The position numbers and the translations under genes were made by a program. From positions 1-58,661 of the IMG/VR virus record IMGVR_UViG_3300028394_000085: 58,661 bases of DNA; one strand, given 5' to 3'. The notes beneath the pieces are model-generated. The model had not been told where the DNA came from. It ran no database searches and was given only the letters and a program-made list of their open reading frames with translations. Position 1 is the first letter of the stretch; each line of letters starts with the position of its first letter. Shown one piece after another: positions 23,909 through 31,645 of the stretch. Origin of the DNA: a virus.

Positions 23909-24219
23909 TATTTCTCCTCAACTGGGCGTTGATGTGGGGTTCCGTCTTGTAAGAATCCATCGCCATCGCCATCTGTGGCATCGGCGTCAAAACCATCTGC
24001 AACAACAGGTTCTTCTACAACCTCTGCAACTGGTTCGGCTTTAGGTTCTTCAACAACAGACTTTTCAATTTTCTTTGCTGGCTTATCTGTATCTTCAATG
24101 ATTCCTGAATCTAAAAGCCACTTGACTGACTGGGCTGGAATATCTTCAACAACATCCCCAACTTCAGCGCGTTTATTAGGTGGGTAATCAATACCCTGTA
24201 AGACTCTATAACGAGCCAT
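23908..24219 (-). CDS. Small virion-associated protein with DGDGDG tail
   Basis: 103 residues. Residues 1-45 form a short beta domain (YRVLQGIDYPPNKRAEVGDV) similar to the 53-residue protein at 34700. A Glu/Val/Pro-rich linker leads to a calcium-site-like C-terminus, DATDGDGDGFLQDGTPHQRP. A related C-terminal motif (DHDGDGVIYDGTAREKP) occurs in the cargo protein at 40949. It starts the tail operon after a GGAGGAGG ribosome site. Confidence 0.6.
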   Translation of the reverse strand: MARYRVLQGIDYPPNKRAEVGDVVEDIPAQSVKWLLDSGIIEDTDKPAKKIEKSVVEEPKAEPVAEVVEEPVVADGFDADATDGDGDGFLQDGTPHQRPVEEK

Positions 24220-24251
24220 TAAAACCTCCTCCGTGACGGCACATAGAAAAC

Positions 24252-24276
24252 CCGAGTGACCGTCAAGGTCACTCGG
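24252..24276 (-). terminator. Strong hairpin, likely intrinsic terminator or attenuator
   Basis: A perfect 10-bp stem (CCGAGTGACC, 24252-24261, with GGTCACTCGG, 24267-24276) and 5-nt loop, followed on the minus strand by GTTTTC. It separates the metallophosphoesterase operon from the tail operon. Because a possible promoter lies at 24324, it may instead act in the leader of the tail mRNA. Confidence 0.6.
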
Positions 24277-24323
24277 ACACGGAAGAGACGAAAAACTCAG
24301 GCGACTAAGCGCACATTAGGTTT

Positions 24324-24329
24324 AGTATA
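24324..24329 (-). promoter_or_regulatory. Possible late promoter -10 (TATACTAA class)
   Basis: Minus-strand CTATACTAAACC resembles two other sites (37544, 51653) sharing a CTAT(A/G)CTAAA core. It lies upstream of the tail operon and lacks the full AACCCCAGTT element. Tentative. Confidence 0.4.
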
Positions 24330-24341
24330 GCGTATTGCTTT

Positions 24342-24758
24342 TTAGGACTTCTGAGCCTCTACATACTCTGAACTTACAAACAACTTCTCACCCACGGCAG
24401 TAACAATTCCTACCCTCTTTAAGATTGACTCACCGTTCCAAGTTTCATAACCTAACCAAAAGATTTCTCCTTCAGTTCCTTTGGCTACTTTACGACCTTT
24501 GACAACGACAACTTTTTGACCTTTGACAATTGCACCCTCAGCCAAATCTTTTGAAACCTTGGCTTGATACTTAGTAATCTCAGATTCATCGCACTCATGG
24601 GCTGGATAGATAGCCTTACCCCGAGCGCCGTAATCAGCATATTGGCTACTTACAATCTCAATGTTGCCAATATAAAATTTACCGCTTTTGGACTCGCACT
24701 TAACGGTTATGCGCCCACACTTAGAGCATGGCTTTGAACTCTCAATTGGTCTTGCCAT
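24342..24758 (-). CDS. Zinc-ribbon protein with KOW-like segment
   Basis: 138 residues. CSKCGRITVKC (about 11-21) suggests a zinc ribbon; residues 75-110 (VVVVKGRKVAKGTEGEIFWL) resemble a KOW/SH3 RNA-binding loop. Preceded by a consensus phage promoter and AGAGGAGA, it is probably a single-gene transcription unit ended by the hairpin at 24252. A regulatory role is inferred. Confidence 0.65.
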   Translation of the reverse strand: MARPIESSKPCSKCGRITVKCESKSGKFYIGNIEIVSSQYADYGARGKAIYPAHECDESEITKYQAKVSKDLAEGAIVKGQKVVVVKGRKVAKGTEGEIFWLGYETWNGESILKRVGIVTAVGEKLFVSSEYVEAQKS

Positions 24759-24782
24759 CTTGTCTCCTCTCAGGACAAGGCA

Positions 24783-24802
24783 AGTATATCACAACTGGGG
24801 TT
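24783..24802 (-). promoter_or_regulatory. Promoter with AACCCCAGTT element
   Basis: Minus strand: AACCCCAGTT (24802-24793), GTGA, TATACT (24788-24783), then a GAGAGGAG ribosome site and ATG 24758. The element overlaps the stop codon of the upstream DUF6378-like gene. Confidence 0.8.
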
Positions 24803-25085
24803 AGATATTATCTCTTCTTAAGCGCTCTTCTTGAATCATTCCAAGGGTTAAGAAGTAGCCAATACCATCTACCGCCGTATCGGGCTTAGATTGATTGACT
24901 TCACGGGCTATCTTCATTCCAACCATACAGAGGGCAACTTGCTCGGCAGAAACCTCACAGCCGAGGATTACAGACCATATCTTTGAGGCACGGGTAAAGT
25001 TATCGAGCGGATGCCCATAGGCGTCCTGACGCTCTCCTGAGACCAACTCAGCGGCATATAAGGCTATATCTCTTGGGTCGTTCAT
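24801..25085 (-). CDS. DUF6378-like protein
   Basis: 94 residues from ATG 25085, which overlaps the phosphoesterase stop (ATGA). The pattern ERQDAYGHPLDNFTRASKIW, VALCMVGMKIAREV and DTAVDGIGYFLTLGMI fits the short phage family DUF6378, whose conserved His, Asp and Lys resemble all-alpha NTP-pyrophosphatase-like folds (relation is inference). Confidence 0.75.
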   Translation of the reverse strand: MNDPRDIALYAAELVSGERQDAYGHPLDNFTRASKIWSVILGCEVSAEQVALCMVGMKIAREVNQSKPDTAVDGIGYFLTLGMIQEERLRRDNI

Positions 25086-26275
25086 AATACTTGGATGTCC
25101 GAGACTCCCTCGCTGGTCACTAGGAATGTCAGCACTCCCACAGCCGCAACCTCCCCCTTGGACTGTCTCCACCAAACGCTTCCCCCGTCGAGGGCTGGTG
25201 CTTGTAGCCATTTGACTCCTCCCCAATCTGCTAGACGGAATGAATGATAATGACCTGAGACCAAAATGTCACAATCGCCGATTGATTGGCGTCCTAGAGT
25301 TTGGTCAGCAATCCACCTGCGAAGTTTTGCTTCGGGACTTCCAGCGCTACGAGCAAGGTGTCCATGAGTAATTCCAATAATCTTTCCATTAACCTCAAGG
25401 GTAAGACTTAACTCCTCTGTTGGGATAGCAAAACGAATGTGACCATAGGCTTCAGGGTTGGCTTGGAAAATTTCAGCAACGGACTCAACTAGGGCTACAT
25501 CATCATTGTCATTAAGGGTTGTAAAGGCTTTACCGTTCTTGCGGTTCTCACCATGGTTTCCACCAATTGCCGCAACGGTGATATTAGGGACAACCTTTGA
25601 CCAGCGGATAAGAGCATCTCTTAAGAGACGACGAGCAATTTTTACTTGGTCTCTTCTATCAACTTCAACTGTAAAGGTCTGAATGTCATAGTGACCATCG
25701 CATCCTTCAACTAAATCACCTAGGCATAAAACGGTAATTGAATCAATTGGGCGACCTATCTTTTTTAATTCTTTAATTCTAAACTCAACATCATCAACTG
25801 CTTGGAGCCATCTACCAACTAAACCCTTTAGACCATCACCATCTCGTTTACCTGTCTGCCAATCTGCGGCACATACGACAAGGCTTGCTCCACCTGTAAT
25901 TGGTTTACGCTCTCGAGGTTTGTGTTTCTTTATCTCTTCGATTAAGGCTTCAATATCGGCAACTTCTTGTTTGCCCTTTCGAACTACTTTGCCCTTCCAT
26001 TGGCGATTAAGAACTCCTAAAGTATCGCCCCACACATTGAAAAGAACTGGTTCTACTACTTGAAAATGCTCGGGGTCTAATCCCCACATTCGAAGAACTC
26101 CCGACCAATCAGGAGAGTTGTCGCCCTCCATTGGCTGAGTAGTAACTGTTCCTTCTTCACCTTGCCAAGTGACCCCAGGCATCCACTCTGCTTGTCTTTG
26201 ACGAGGTTCAGTTTTTTGAACTGAGTTCATCTCACTCGTCTTAAGCAGATTATCTAAAGCGTCATCAAGACTCAT
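25082..26275 (-). CDS. Calcineurin-like metallophosphoesterase
   Basis: 397 residues. An unstructured N-terminal ~100 residues precede a metallophosphoesterase domain with CAADWQTGKRDG (near 153), CLGDLVEGCDG (near 207), GGNHGENRK (near 260), GITHGHLAR and VSGHYHSF (near 347). These supply the two-metal ligands. Substrates could be phosphodiesters in DNA ends or nucleotides. This protein is common in actinophages, its role unproven. Confidence 0.85.
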   Translation of the reverse strand: MSLDDALDNLLKTSEMNSVQKTEPRQRQAEWMPGVTWQGEEGTVTTQPMEGDNSPDWSGVLRMWGLDPEHFQVVEPVLFNVWGDTLGVLNRQWKGKVVRKGKQEVADIEALIEEIKKHKPRERKPITGGASLVVCAADWQTGKRDGDGLKGLVGRWLQAVDDVEFRIKELKKIGRPIDSITVLCLGDLVEGCDGHYDIQTFTVEVDRRDQVKIARRLLRDALIRWSKVVPNITVAAIGGNHGENRKNGKAFTTLNDNDDVALVESVAEIFQANPEAYGHIRFAIPTEELSLTLEVNGKIIGITHGHLARSAGSPEAKLRRWIADQTLGRQSIGDCDILVSGHYHSFRLADWGGVKWLQAPALDGGSVWWRQSKGEVAAVGVLTFLVTSEGVSDIQVL

Positions 26276-26651
26276 TCGGACACTTACACCCGTCTTTACC
26301 TAGAAGCCTTCGTCGATGCCTTCTAAGAACATCGCTAGAAGATACTTGAAGTCCGTAGGCTAACATAACCTCGCCAAGACGAGCAGAGTTTACTTTTTCA
26401 TTACGCATGATTTCATTAAGTTTAGAACGCAAAGGTTCATCTAATTTTGCAACTAATCTGCCGATTGAACAACCAGTCTGTTGTCTATCAAAACCAACTA
26501 AAGAATCTAAATCCCTAAAAAAATCATCCTGATTTATTTTTGGATTTACACCTTGGGCATCGGATACTCCACGGGCGCGTTGCACTCTCGAAGAGGAGCC
26601 TGTCACATTTCCAGCATCGTTGGAACTCATCGGTTGTTGCGTTTCTGCCAT
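26265..26651 (-). CDS. Helix-turn-helix protein with C-terminal CxC
   Basis: 128 residues; disordered N-terminus, then SARLGEVMLAYGLQVSSSDV followed by LRRHRRRLLGKDGCKC. Phage proteins ending in RHRR...CxC are likely DNA-binding. The N-terminal half overlaps the Com-like gene out of frame by 128 bp, so the true start may be internal (for example a GTG). Overlaps the phosphoesterase start by 11 bp. Confidence 0.6.
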   Translation of the reverse strand: MAETQQPMSSNDAGNVTGSSSRVQRARGVSDAQGVNPKINQDDFFRDLDSLVGFDRQQTGCSIGRLVAKLDEPLRSKLNEIMRNEKVNSARLGEVMLAYGLQVSSSDVLRRHRRRLLGKDGCKCPNES

Positions 26652-26712
26652 ACGGGTCTACCACTCTCTCTTGCGGAGCCGTTGGCTCCTCGTTTACATT
26701 CTCACTAAGCAT
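26524..26712 (-). CDS. Com-like zinc-finger protein
   Basis: 62 residues. CWKCDRLLFESATRPWSIRC followed by PRCKSKNK is very close to the Mu Com family (CxxC-LLF-x-IxCPRCK), a zinc finger that binds mRNA and turns on translation of the mom DNA-modification gene. There is no mom gene visible here. It lies at the head of the connector operon, overlapping both neighbours. A target mRNA is unknown. Confidence 0.65.
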   Translation of the reverse strand: MLSENVNEEPTAPQERVVDPYGRNATTDEFQRCWKCDRLLFESATRPWSIRCPRCKSKNKSG

Positions 26713-27095
26713 CGGAAATTCACCGAGATTAGTGGGCGGTACTTCGGGTCTACTCCTAACATATTTACTGAACCCATCGGTTCAATCCTCATAATATGCA
26801 CCCCTGAGACCGATTGTTCAAGCACCGACGCGAGTAAAACGCGAATTGTTTCTGCTTTGTCTCTAGCCGTTGGATAATCTTCTCTACCTGCTCGGCAGAT
26901 AATTTGAAGCATTGGGTAGTCAATTCTGATACCGCCTGACCCCATAGTAAATGTTGGGGAATTTCCAGCGTTCTCATAAACTGCTACACAAGCGTCAGGT
27001 GTTTCAGGAAGAGTTCCTAAAAAGATGTTAGTTCCAAGAGTTCCTTGGCTATTAGTAACTAAATAGTCACCTACTGATTCAAGAATAGTTGCCAT
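26694..27095 (-). CDS. Tail terminator / minor capsid (Minor_capsid_3-like) protein
   Basis: 133 residues. ILESVGDYLVTNSQGTLGTN, PDACVAVYENAG and IDYPMLQIICRAGREDYPTA match the phage minor capsid or tail-terminator group that caps the tail tube before joining to the head. Order with the next three genes is the usual connector order. Confidence 0.72.
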   Translation of the reverse strand: MATILESVGDYLVTNSQGTLGTNIFLGTLPETPDACVAVYENAGNSPTFTMGSGGIRIDYPMLQIICRAGREDYPTARDKAETIRVLLASVLEQSVSGVHIMRIEPMGSVNMLGVDPKYRPLISVNFRCLVRM

Positions 27096-27505
27096 TAGTT
27101 TCTATGCCCTTTCTGTATGATGTCAATAATTCTACCCTTTATGTTTTCTTGGATTGTAGACATTGCTTCCATGACTGGTTGCTCAAGGTATTTAGCCTGT
27201 GTCGGTGGATTGTGATAGTTGCCAATAATCTCATGAACAAAAAGAGCATAAGAAGCGGCGGGACCACCATAAAAAATATCTACAAAATAACCTGTGTTGC
27301 CCATTTGTGGAGCAGAGACTCCGCCTGAACCACGGAGAACTCCAGTATCTACTGGAACTAGAACTTGTGATTTAGCAAAAATAACATTGGCTTCTTCATA
27401 AATTGCTTGGGCTATTGCTTGAGGGGTATCTTGCGCACCAGCCTTAAGAGCATTAACTAACTCTTGGTCGCCGATTAAGTCGAGTGTAAAAGACGACTTT
27501 GCCAT
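27095..27505 (-). CDS. HK97 gp10-like neck/tail-completion protein
   Basis: 136 residues. The motif VLVPVDTGVLRGSGG (about 49-63) and ASYALFVHEIIGNYHNPPTQ followed by AKYLEQPV are hallmarks of the HK97 gp10 family, which links head and tail. Overlaps the preceding connector by 1 bp. Confidence 0.85.
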   Translation of the reverse strand: MAKSSFTLDLIGDQELVNALKAGAQDTPQAIAQAIYEEANVIFAKSQVLVPVDTGVLRGSGGVSAPQMGNTGYFVDIFYGGPAASYALFVHEIIGNYHNPPTQAKYLEQPVMEAMSTIQENIKGRIIDIIQKGHRN

Positions 27506-27507
27506 GT

Positions 27508-27834
27508 CTAACGCCCAAATCTGATGACGGCGTGATGCGCTCCGTTTTCGTCTTTGATTTTATCTATTGCATTTATTGTAAAGGTGTCCGCCCCGACGAC
27601 CATTTTATGACCTACCGTAATTGTTGCGGCGGGACCATTAGTAATAAATCTCCCAATATCTACAACTTCTTGACCTTGAACATCTTTAGATTTTGTTTGT
27701 CCGTAAATTAAACGACCAGTTACGGTGGTGTCTCCACTAAAAGTAGGTTTGTTATATTTATCAACTGAAGTTTTGGCGGTAAAAACAACAGAGTCGGTAA
27801 GGAACTCTGCAACTTTGGTATAGATAGCATCCAT
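27508..27834 (-). CDS. Head-tail stopper-like connector protein
   Basis: 108 residues, beta-rich (TFSGDTTVTGRLIYGQ, ITVGHKMVVGADTFTINAID). It sits between adaptor and gp10-like genes, where SPP1 gp16-type stoppers lie. Assignment is mainly by position and fold character. Confidence 0.65.
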   Translation of the reverse strand: MDAIYTKVAEFLTDSVVFTAKTSVDKYNKPTFSGDTTVTGRLIYGQTKSKDVQGQEVVDIGRFITNGPAATITVGHKMVVGADTFTINAIDKIKDENGAHHAVIRFGR

Positions 27835-27843
27835 TGGCTACCC

Positions 27844-28287
27844 CTATTCAACTATACGGCGGTCATAGACATTGTTAGGGTTGTCGTGAATTCCAGCATA
27901 AGCATCAGTATTGTAATCCGTAACAAGTCTGTCATTTGTAGATTTAAGAGAATCGGCGTTGGCAAATGGACGAGGAGGAGTTTTACGCATACGGCGCTTA
28001 AGAAAATTCTCGGCAAGGTCTGTGTATTGTTTTGATTTAGCAGAATACGACTCAGATACCGAAATGTCTCCTACGCTCTTTGAAGTTGAATCTGCTAAAC
28101 GGTTGAAACGAGAAGCAAGAGTTTCACACGCCGCACGACAAATTTCATATACATCTACCCACTCAGCAATTAAATAATCTAACTCAGCGTCATTAAAAAG
28201 AGCATCGGTAGAATCAACATCGTTGATAAGAAACCGAACTTTATTACGGGTTGAGGTAGACGGGTCACTTGAGTAGGTAAAAGTCAT
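27844..28287 (-). CDS. Head-tail adaptor (gp6-like) protein
   Basis: 147 residues, mainly helical: TRNKVRFLINDVDSTDALFN, DAELDYLIAEW and a helix with CRAACETLASRFNRLADS are typical of adaptor proteins that sit under the portal. Starts where the fibre-like gene stops. Confidence 0.72.
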   Translation of the reverse strand: MTFTYSSDPSTSTRNKVRFLINDVDSTDALFNDAELDYLIAEWVDVYEICRAACETLASRFNRLADSTSKSVGDISVSESYSAKSKQYTDLAENFLKRRMRKTPPRPFANADSLKSTNDRLVTDYNTDAYAGIHDNPNNVYDRRIVE

Positions 28288-28637
28288 TACATTCCACCAA
28301 GCATAAATGCAGTTTGTCTAGCACGGTCTAAAGCAGAAATATCTGTTGCGTATGTACTGGCTAACATAGTATTTGTTACCGTTCCAGTATCTCCTGTTGT
28401 AACTACTGTTCCAGTTACATTTGGCAAAGTAATAGTTCTATCTGCCGTTGGGTCTACAACTGTAAGTGTAGTTTCAAAAGCATCTGCGGTAGCACCCTCA
28501 AATACAAGGCTTGTTGTAACTTGTGGCGCATTAAAGTAGTTATCAATATCTGTTGCTAAATTAAGGAAGTCAGTATGAATGGCAGGGTTATCACCCGCCG
28601 TTGGGTATCTAAACCCCTTAGTTGTTGTACCTGCCAT
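28287..28637 (-). CDS. Small fibre/appendage protein
   Basis: 116 residues. GFRYPTAGDNPAIHTDFLNL and DPTADRTITLPNVTGTVVTT resemble collar or fibre proteins of aquatic phages. Probably a virion appendage encoded beside the connector genes. Confidence 0.6.
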   Translation of the reverse strand: MAGTTTKGFRYPTAGDNPAIHTDFLNLATDIDNYFNAPQVTTSLVFEGATADAFETTLTVVDPTADRTITLPNVTGTVVTTGDTGTVTNTMLASTYATDISALDRARQTAFMLGGM

Positions 28638-28651
28638 GATTTACTCCTTAG

Positions 28652-28990
28652 TTATTCTACTTCTACCCAAGCGAGGGTATCTTCGTCCCATGAGTAACGC
28701 TTATCATCTGTTGGCATAGGAGTTGGGGCGTTCCATAGGTAAGTTGTTGAGTTCTTTGTCCAAGATGGATATGGTTGAGGAGCAGCAAAACCTGTGCCGT
28801 CCCATGAGTATCCAATTCCAGCATAATTCTTATGCAGAGCAGTTCCACCATCACGGCTATTTACTCCGCCTTGAGTGTTATAGGAAGTCTGTATCCACTC
28901 GCCACCTAAATTCGCCTGACACCATTCTTTAGAATCGGCAACAATAACTTGTGTCACGACCCCATCTTCTACTTTCGCATAATGAGCCAT
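28652..28990 (-). CDS. Conserved aquatic-phage hypothetical protein
   Basis: 112 residues. AHYAKVEDGVVTQVIVAD, GGEWIQTSYNTQGGVN and ALHKNYAGIGYSWDGTGFAA are the family signature of a protein repeatedly seen in cyanophages and other marine phages. Function unknown; probably structural. Points to an aquatic gene pool. Confidence 0.75.
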   Translation of the reverse strand: MAHYAKVEDGVVTQVIVADSKEWCQANLGGEWIQTSYNTQGGVNSRDGGTALHKNYAGIGYSWDGTGFAAPQPYPSWTKNSTTYLWNAPTPMPTDDKRYSWDEDTLAWVEVE

Positions 28991-28992
28991 TA

Positions 28993-29193
28993 TTATTCCT
29001 TTTCTTCTCCGTAGAGAGTTTGTGTATTGACTAATTTTACATCACGCTTTGTGACGATTCCACCTTTGTCATCAAGTTGAGTTTTAGCAGTCGCTTCATT
29101 ATCGGCGATTACATGAACCATCATGACAACTTCAAAACTGAAACATTGAGTTTTCTTTGTTTCTTTAATCTTAGTTACATTATCTTTAGCCAT
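28993..29193 (-). CDS. Small hypothetical protein
   Basis: 66 residues, hydrophilic. Residues 25-55 may form a beta-alpha-beta unit (MMVHVIADNEATAKTQLDDK). It sits between the glycine-rich fibre and the aquatic-phage protein and starts with a GAGGGAAAA ribosome site. No family recognised. Confidence 0.6.
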   Translation of the reverse strand: MAKDNVTKIKETKKTQCFSFEVVMMVHVIADNEATAKTQLDDKGGIVTKRDVKLVNTQTLYGEEKE

Positions 29194-29205
29194 TTTTCCC
29201 TCTCG

Positions 29206-31632
29206 TTAGATTGCATATCTTACGATTACTGTACCTGATGCACCTGTTCTTTCAAATGGACCACCTTTGCCTGTGTTGGCAGTTGGAGTAGTATTTGCAG
29301 CAGTTCCCCCAGTACCAGCACTACCTGGAGCACTAGACCCGTTTCCCATACCGCCATTAGAATAATAAGTTCCAAAGTATTGAAGTCCAGCACCAGCATC
29401 TCCTCCTGTGCCACCACTTCCATTTCCACCAATACCACCTGCTCCTCCGCCGCCGCCTGAACCAAAAGTGCCTATGGTAGTTCCAGTTCCACCGTCATAA
29501 CCTTGGCTAGCAGTTGCTGTTCCACCTACTCTATAAGCAGATGTATTTGATGAAGCACCACCACCGCCTGAGCCTCCATTACCACCCTTTTGATTATTAT
29601 TATTATCTCCACCAACTCCACCACCTACTGCGGTTTGTGAATTAAATACAGTATTTGAACCTGAAGCATTTACTGAACCACCAGCACCAACTGTTACTGT
29701 GTAGTTTTGAGCAGTTAAGGAACCTGCTGTAATATAAATTAAGCCTCCTCCGCCGCCACCACCTGCGTAGTTATTTCCTCCACCGCCACCACCTGCGACT
29801 ACTAGATAGTCAGCAGTTAATGATTGTTTAGGAGTAAATGTTCCACTAGATGTGAAGGTGTGATACCAGTAAGTTCCATCATTAGTAATATTTCCACCAT
29901 TGGCTTTGGCTACGGAGTATCTAACAATAACTACACCTGAGCCACCTGAACCACCAGCAACTCCTCCTCCATAACCAGCACCTCCGCCGCCTCCAAGATT
30001 GGCAGTACCAGCGACAGGAGTTCCAGTTGTACCCGAACCTGCACCACCACCACCAGCACCTCCTGCTGGATTAAATGCTGATTGCCAACTTCCACCACCA
30101 CCACCTGCGTAAGTTATGGATGAACCACTTATCGCAACAGCAACTCCTGCTCCTCCTGTTGGATAGTTAGGAGCATTTCCATTACTCGCAACAGCAGCAG
30201 CACCAGCACCGCCTCCTCCGCCACCAGCACGATTTGAGCCAGCAGTATTTCCATCAGCACCTGCAAAACCTTGATTAACAGTTCCCGTTCCTCCAGTACC
30301 ATAACCACTTGCGGCATTTCCGCCACCACCAGAACCGCCAGATAAACCATTATTAGCAACAGAAACATAACCTCCACCGCCACCGCCACCAGTTGAGGTA
30401 ATTGTAGAAAATACAGAGTTAGAACCACTACCTCCATTACCGCTAGTAACACCAGCACCGCCAGCGCCAACAGTAACTGTATATGCTTGAGCAGTTAAAG
30501 TTAAGGCAGATTCTAATGAACCACCACCGCCTGTTGCAGTTACAGTTGAACGAAGTCCGCCAGCACCACCACCACCAGCAATTTCTTCTCCACCTGCACC
30601 GCCGCCTGCAACAACTAAGTAGTCAGCAATAAGTGATTGGCTTGGTGTAAATGTGCCTGATGAGGTAAATGTATGAATAAAATAATAACCACTAAATGCA
30701 ATTGTATTTCCACCTGTTGCTAATGCAGAACCAGTATAGAAATCACCTGATGAGTTAAAGGTATGAATTGTATTACCACCTGATGTGGTTACAGTTCCGC
30801 CGTATGCTTTTTGTTCTGTACCTGAGTATCGGGCTATAACAATTCCTGAACCGCCGTTGCCGCCATCTCTTGAACCAGCGGTTCCTCCTTGTCCTCCAGC
30901 ACCGCCAGCGCCACCACCAGTATTAGCAGTAGCGTTGCCACCAACACCACTTGAACCACCACCATTTCCGCCACCACCTGAACCACCAGTACCACCAGTT
31001 GCTGTACCTGATGAACCTGTTCCTCCACCACCACCGCCAGCATAAGTAACAGAACTTCCTGAAATAGAAACGGCTACACCAGCGCCACCATTACCGCCAA
31101 CGCCACCGCCAGTTTGGTTTGCACCTACGGCTCCAGCACCACCGCCGCCAGCACCAGCCTCATTATTGCCCGAGTAAGTTCCTCCAGCATAACCTTGACC
31201 TGCTGTTCCAGCACCGCCAGTTGCATAACCATAAACACCACCACCGCCTGAACCTCCAGCGCCAGTACCAGCAACATTATACTCAGCACCTTTGCCACCA
31301 CCAGTTGAGGTTATAGTAGAAAATACTGAATTGCTTCCATTACTTGCTGAACCAACACCTGAGCCACCTGCACCGACAGTTACTGTGTATGAAGTATTTA
31401 ATGCTAAAGTTAAGGCAGATTCTAATGAACCACCACCGCCTGTTGCAGTTACAGTACTTCTTAAACCACCTGCACCACCACCGCCACCGCCAACACTTCC
31501 AGTATTACCACCTGCACCACCACCGCCAGCAACGACAAGGTAATCAACGATTCCATCCCAAGCAGGAGCAAAAGTTCTCATGCCACCAAAAGAACTAGCA
31601 GCGCCACCTGCGCGAGAAGCAATAATTGGCAT
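29206..31632 (-). CDS. Glycine-rich receptor-binding tail fibre, three repeats
   Basis: 808 residues. Three homologous glycine-rich units begin with DYLVVAGGGGAGG (about residue 31), DYLVVAGGGAGG (about 337) and DYLVVAGGGGGG (about 602); each has a TVTVGAGGSG strand and ends with IVRYS-type strands. Linkers read HTFTSSGTFTP. This fold is like the polyglycine-II sandwiches of phage adhesins, whose loops bind host surfaces. A 51-bp perfect DNA repeat joins units 1 and 2, so copy number may change by recombination. Confidence 0.8.
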   Translation of the reverse strand: MPIIASRAGGAASSFGGMRTFAPAWDGIVDYLVVAGGGGAGGNTGSVGGGGGGAGGLRSTVTATGGGGSLESALTLALNTSYTVTVGAGGSGVGSASNGSNSVFSTITSTGGGKGAEYNVAGTGAGGSGGGGVYGYATGGAGTAGQGYAGGTYSGNNEAGAGGGGAGAVGANQTGGGVGGNGGAGVAVSISGSSVTYAGGGGGGTGSSGTATGGTGGSGGGGNGGGSSGVGGNATANTGGGAGGAGGQGGTAGSRDGGNGGSGIVIARYSGTEQKAYGGTVTTSGGNTIHTFNSSGDFYTGSALATGGNTIAFSGYYFIHTFTSSGTFTPSQSLIADYLVVAGGGAGGEEIAGGGGAGGLRSTVTATGGGGSLESALTLTAQAYTVTVGAGGAGVTSGNGGSGSNSVFSTITSTGGGGGGGYVSVANNGLSGGSGGGGNAASGYGTGGTGTVNQGFAGADGNTAGSNRAGGGGGGAGAAAVASNGNAPNYPTGGAGVAVAISGSSITYAGGGGGSWQSAFNPAGGAGGGGAGSGTTGTPVAGTANLGGGGGAGYGGGVAGGSGGSGVVIVRYSVAKANGGNITNDGTYWYHTFTSSGTFTPKQSLTADYLVVAGGGGGGNNYAGGGGGGGLIYITAGSLTAQNYTVTVGAGGSVNASGSNTVFNSQTAVGGGVGGDNNNNQKGGNGGSGGGGASSNTSAYRVGGTATASQGYDGGTGTTIGTFGSGGGGGAGGIGGNGSGGTGGDAGAGLQYFGTYYSNGGMGNGSSAPGSAGTGGTAANTTPTANTGKGGPFERTGASGTVIVRYAI
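30496..30546. repeat. 51-bp direct repeat, copy A
   Basis: Identical over 51 bp to 31405-31455; both encode the LESALTL / TATGGGG segment of the glycine-rich fibre. Perfect identity at DNA level suggests recent duplication or gene conversion. Confidence 0.9.
31405..31455. repeat. 51-bp direct repeat, copy B
   Basis: Partner of 30496-30546, 909 bp away, inside the same gene. Recombination between copies would delete one fibre module in frame (909 is divisible by 3). Confidence 0.9.
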
Positions 31633-31645
31633 TATTAAATCTCCT

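Noticed and set aside
30785-31045. Plus-strand proline-rich open frame
   Set aside because: Antisense of glycine-rich codons (GGN read as NCC); a shadow of the fibre gene.
29206-31632. Possible CRISPR-like or tandem repeat array
   Set aside because: Repeats are degenerate Gly codons in a coding frame; no regular spacers.
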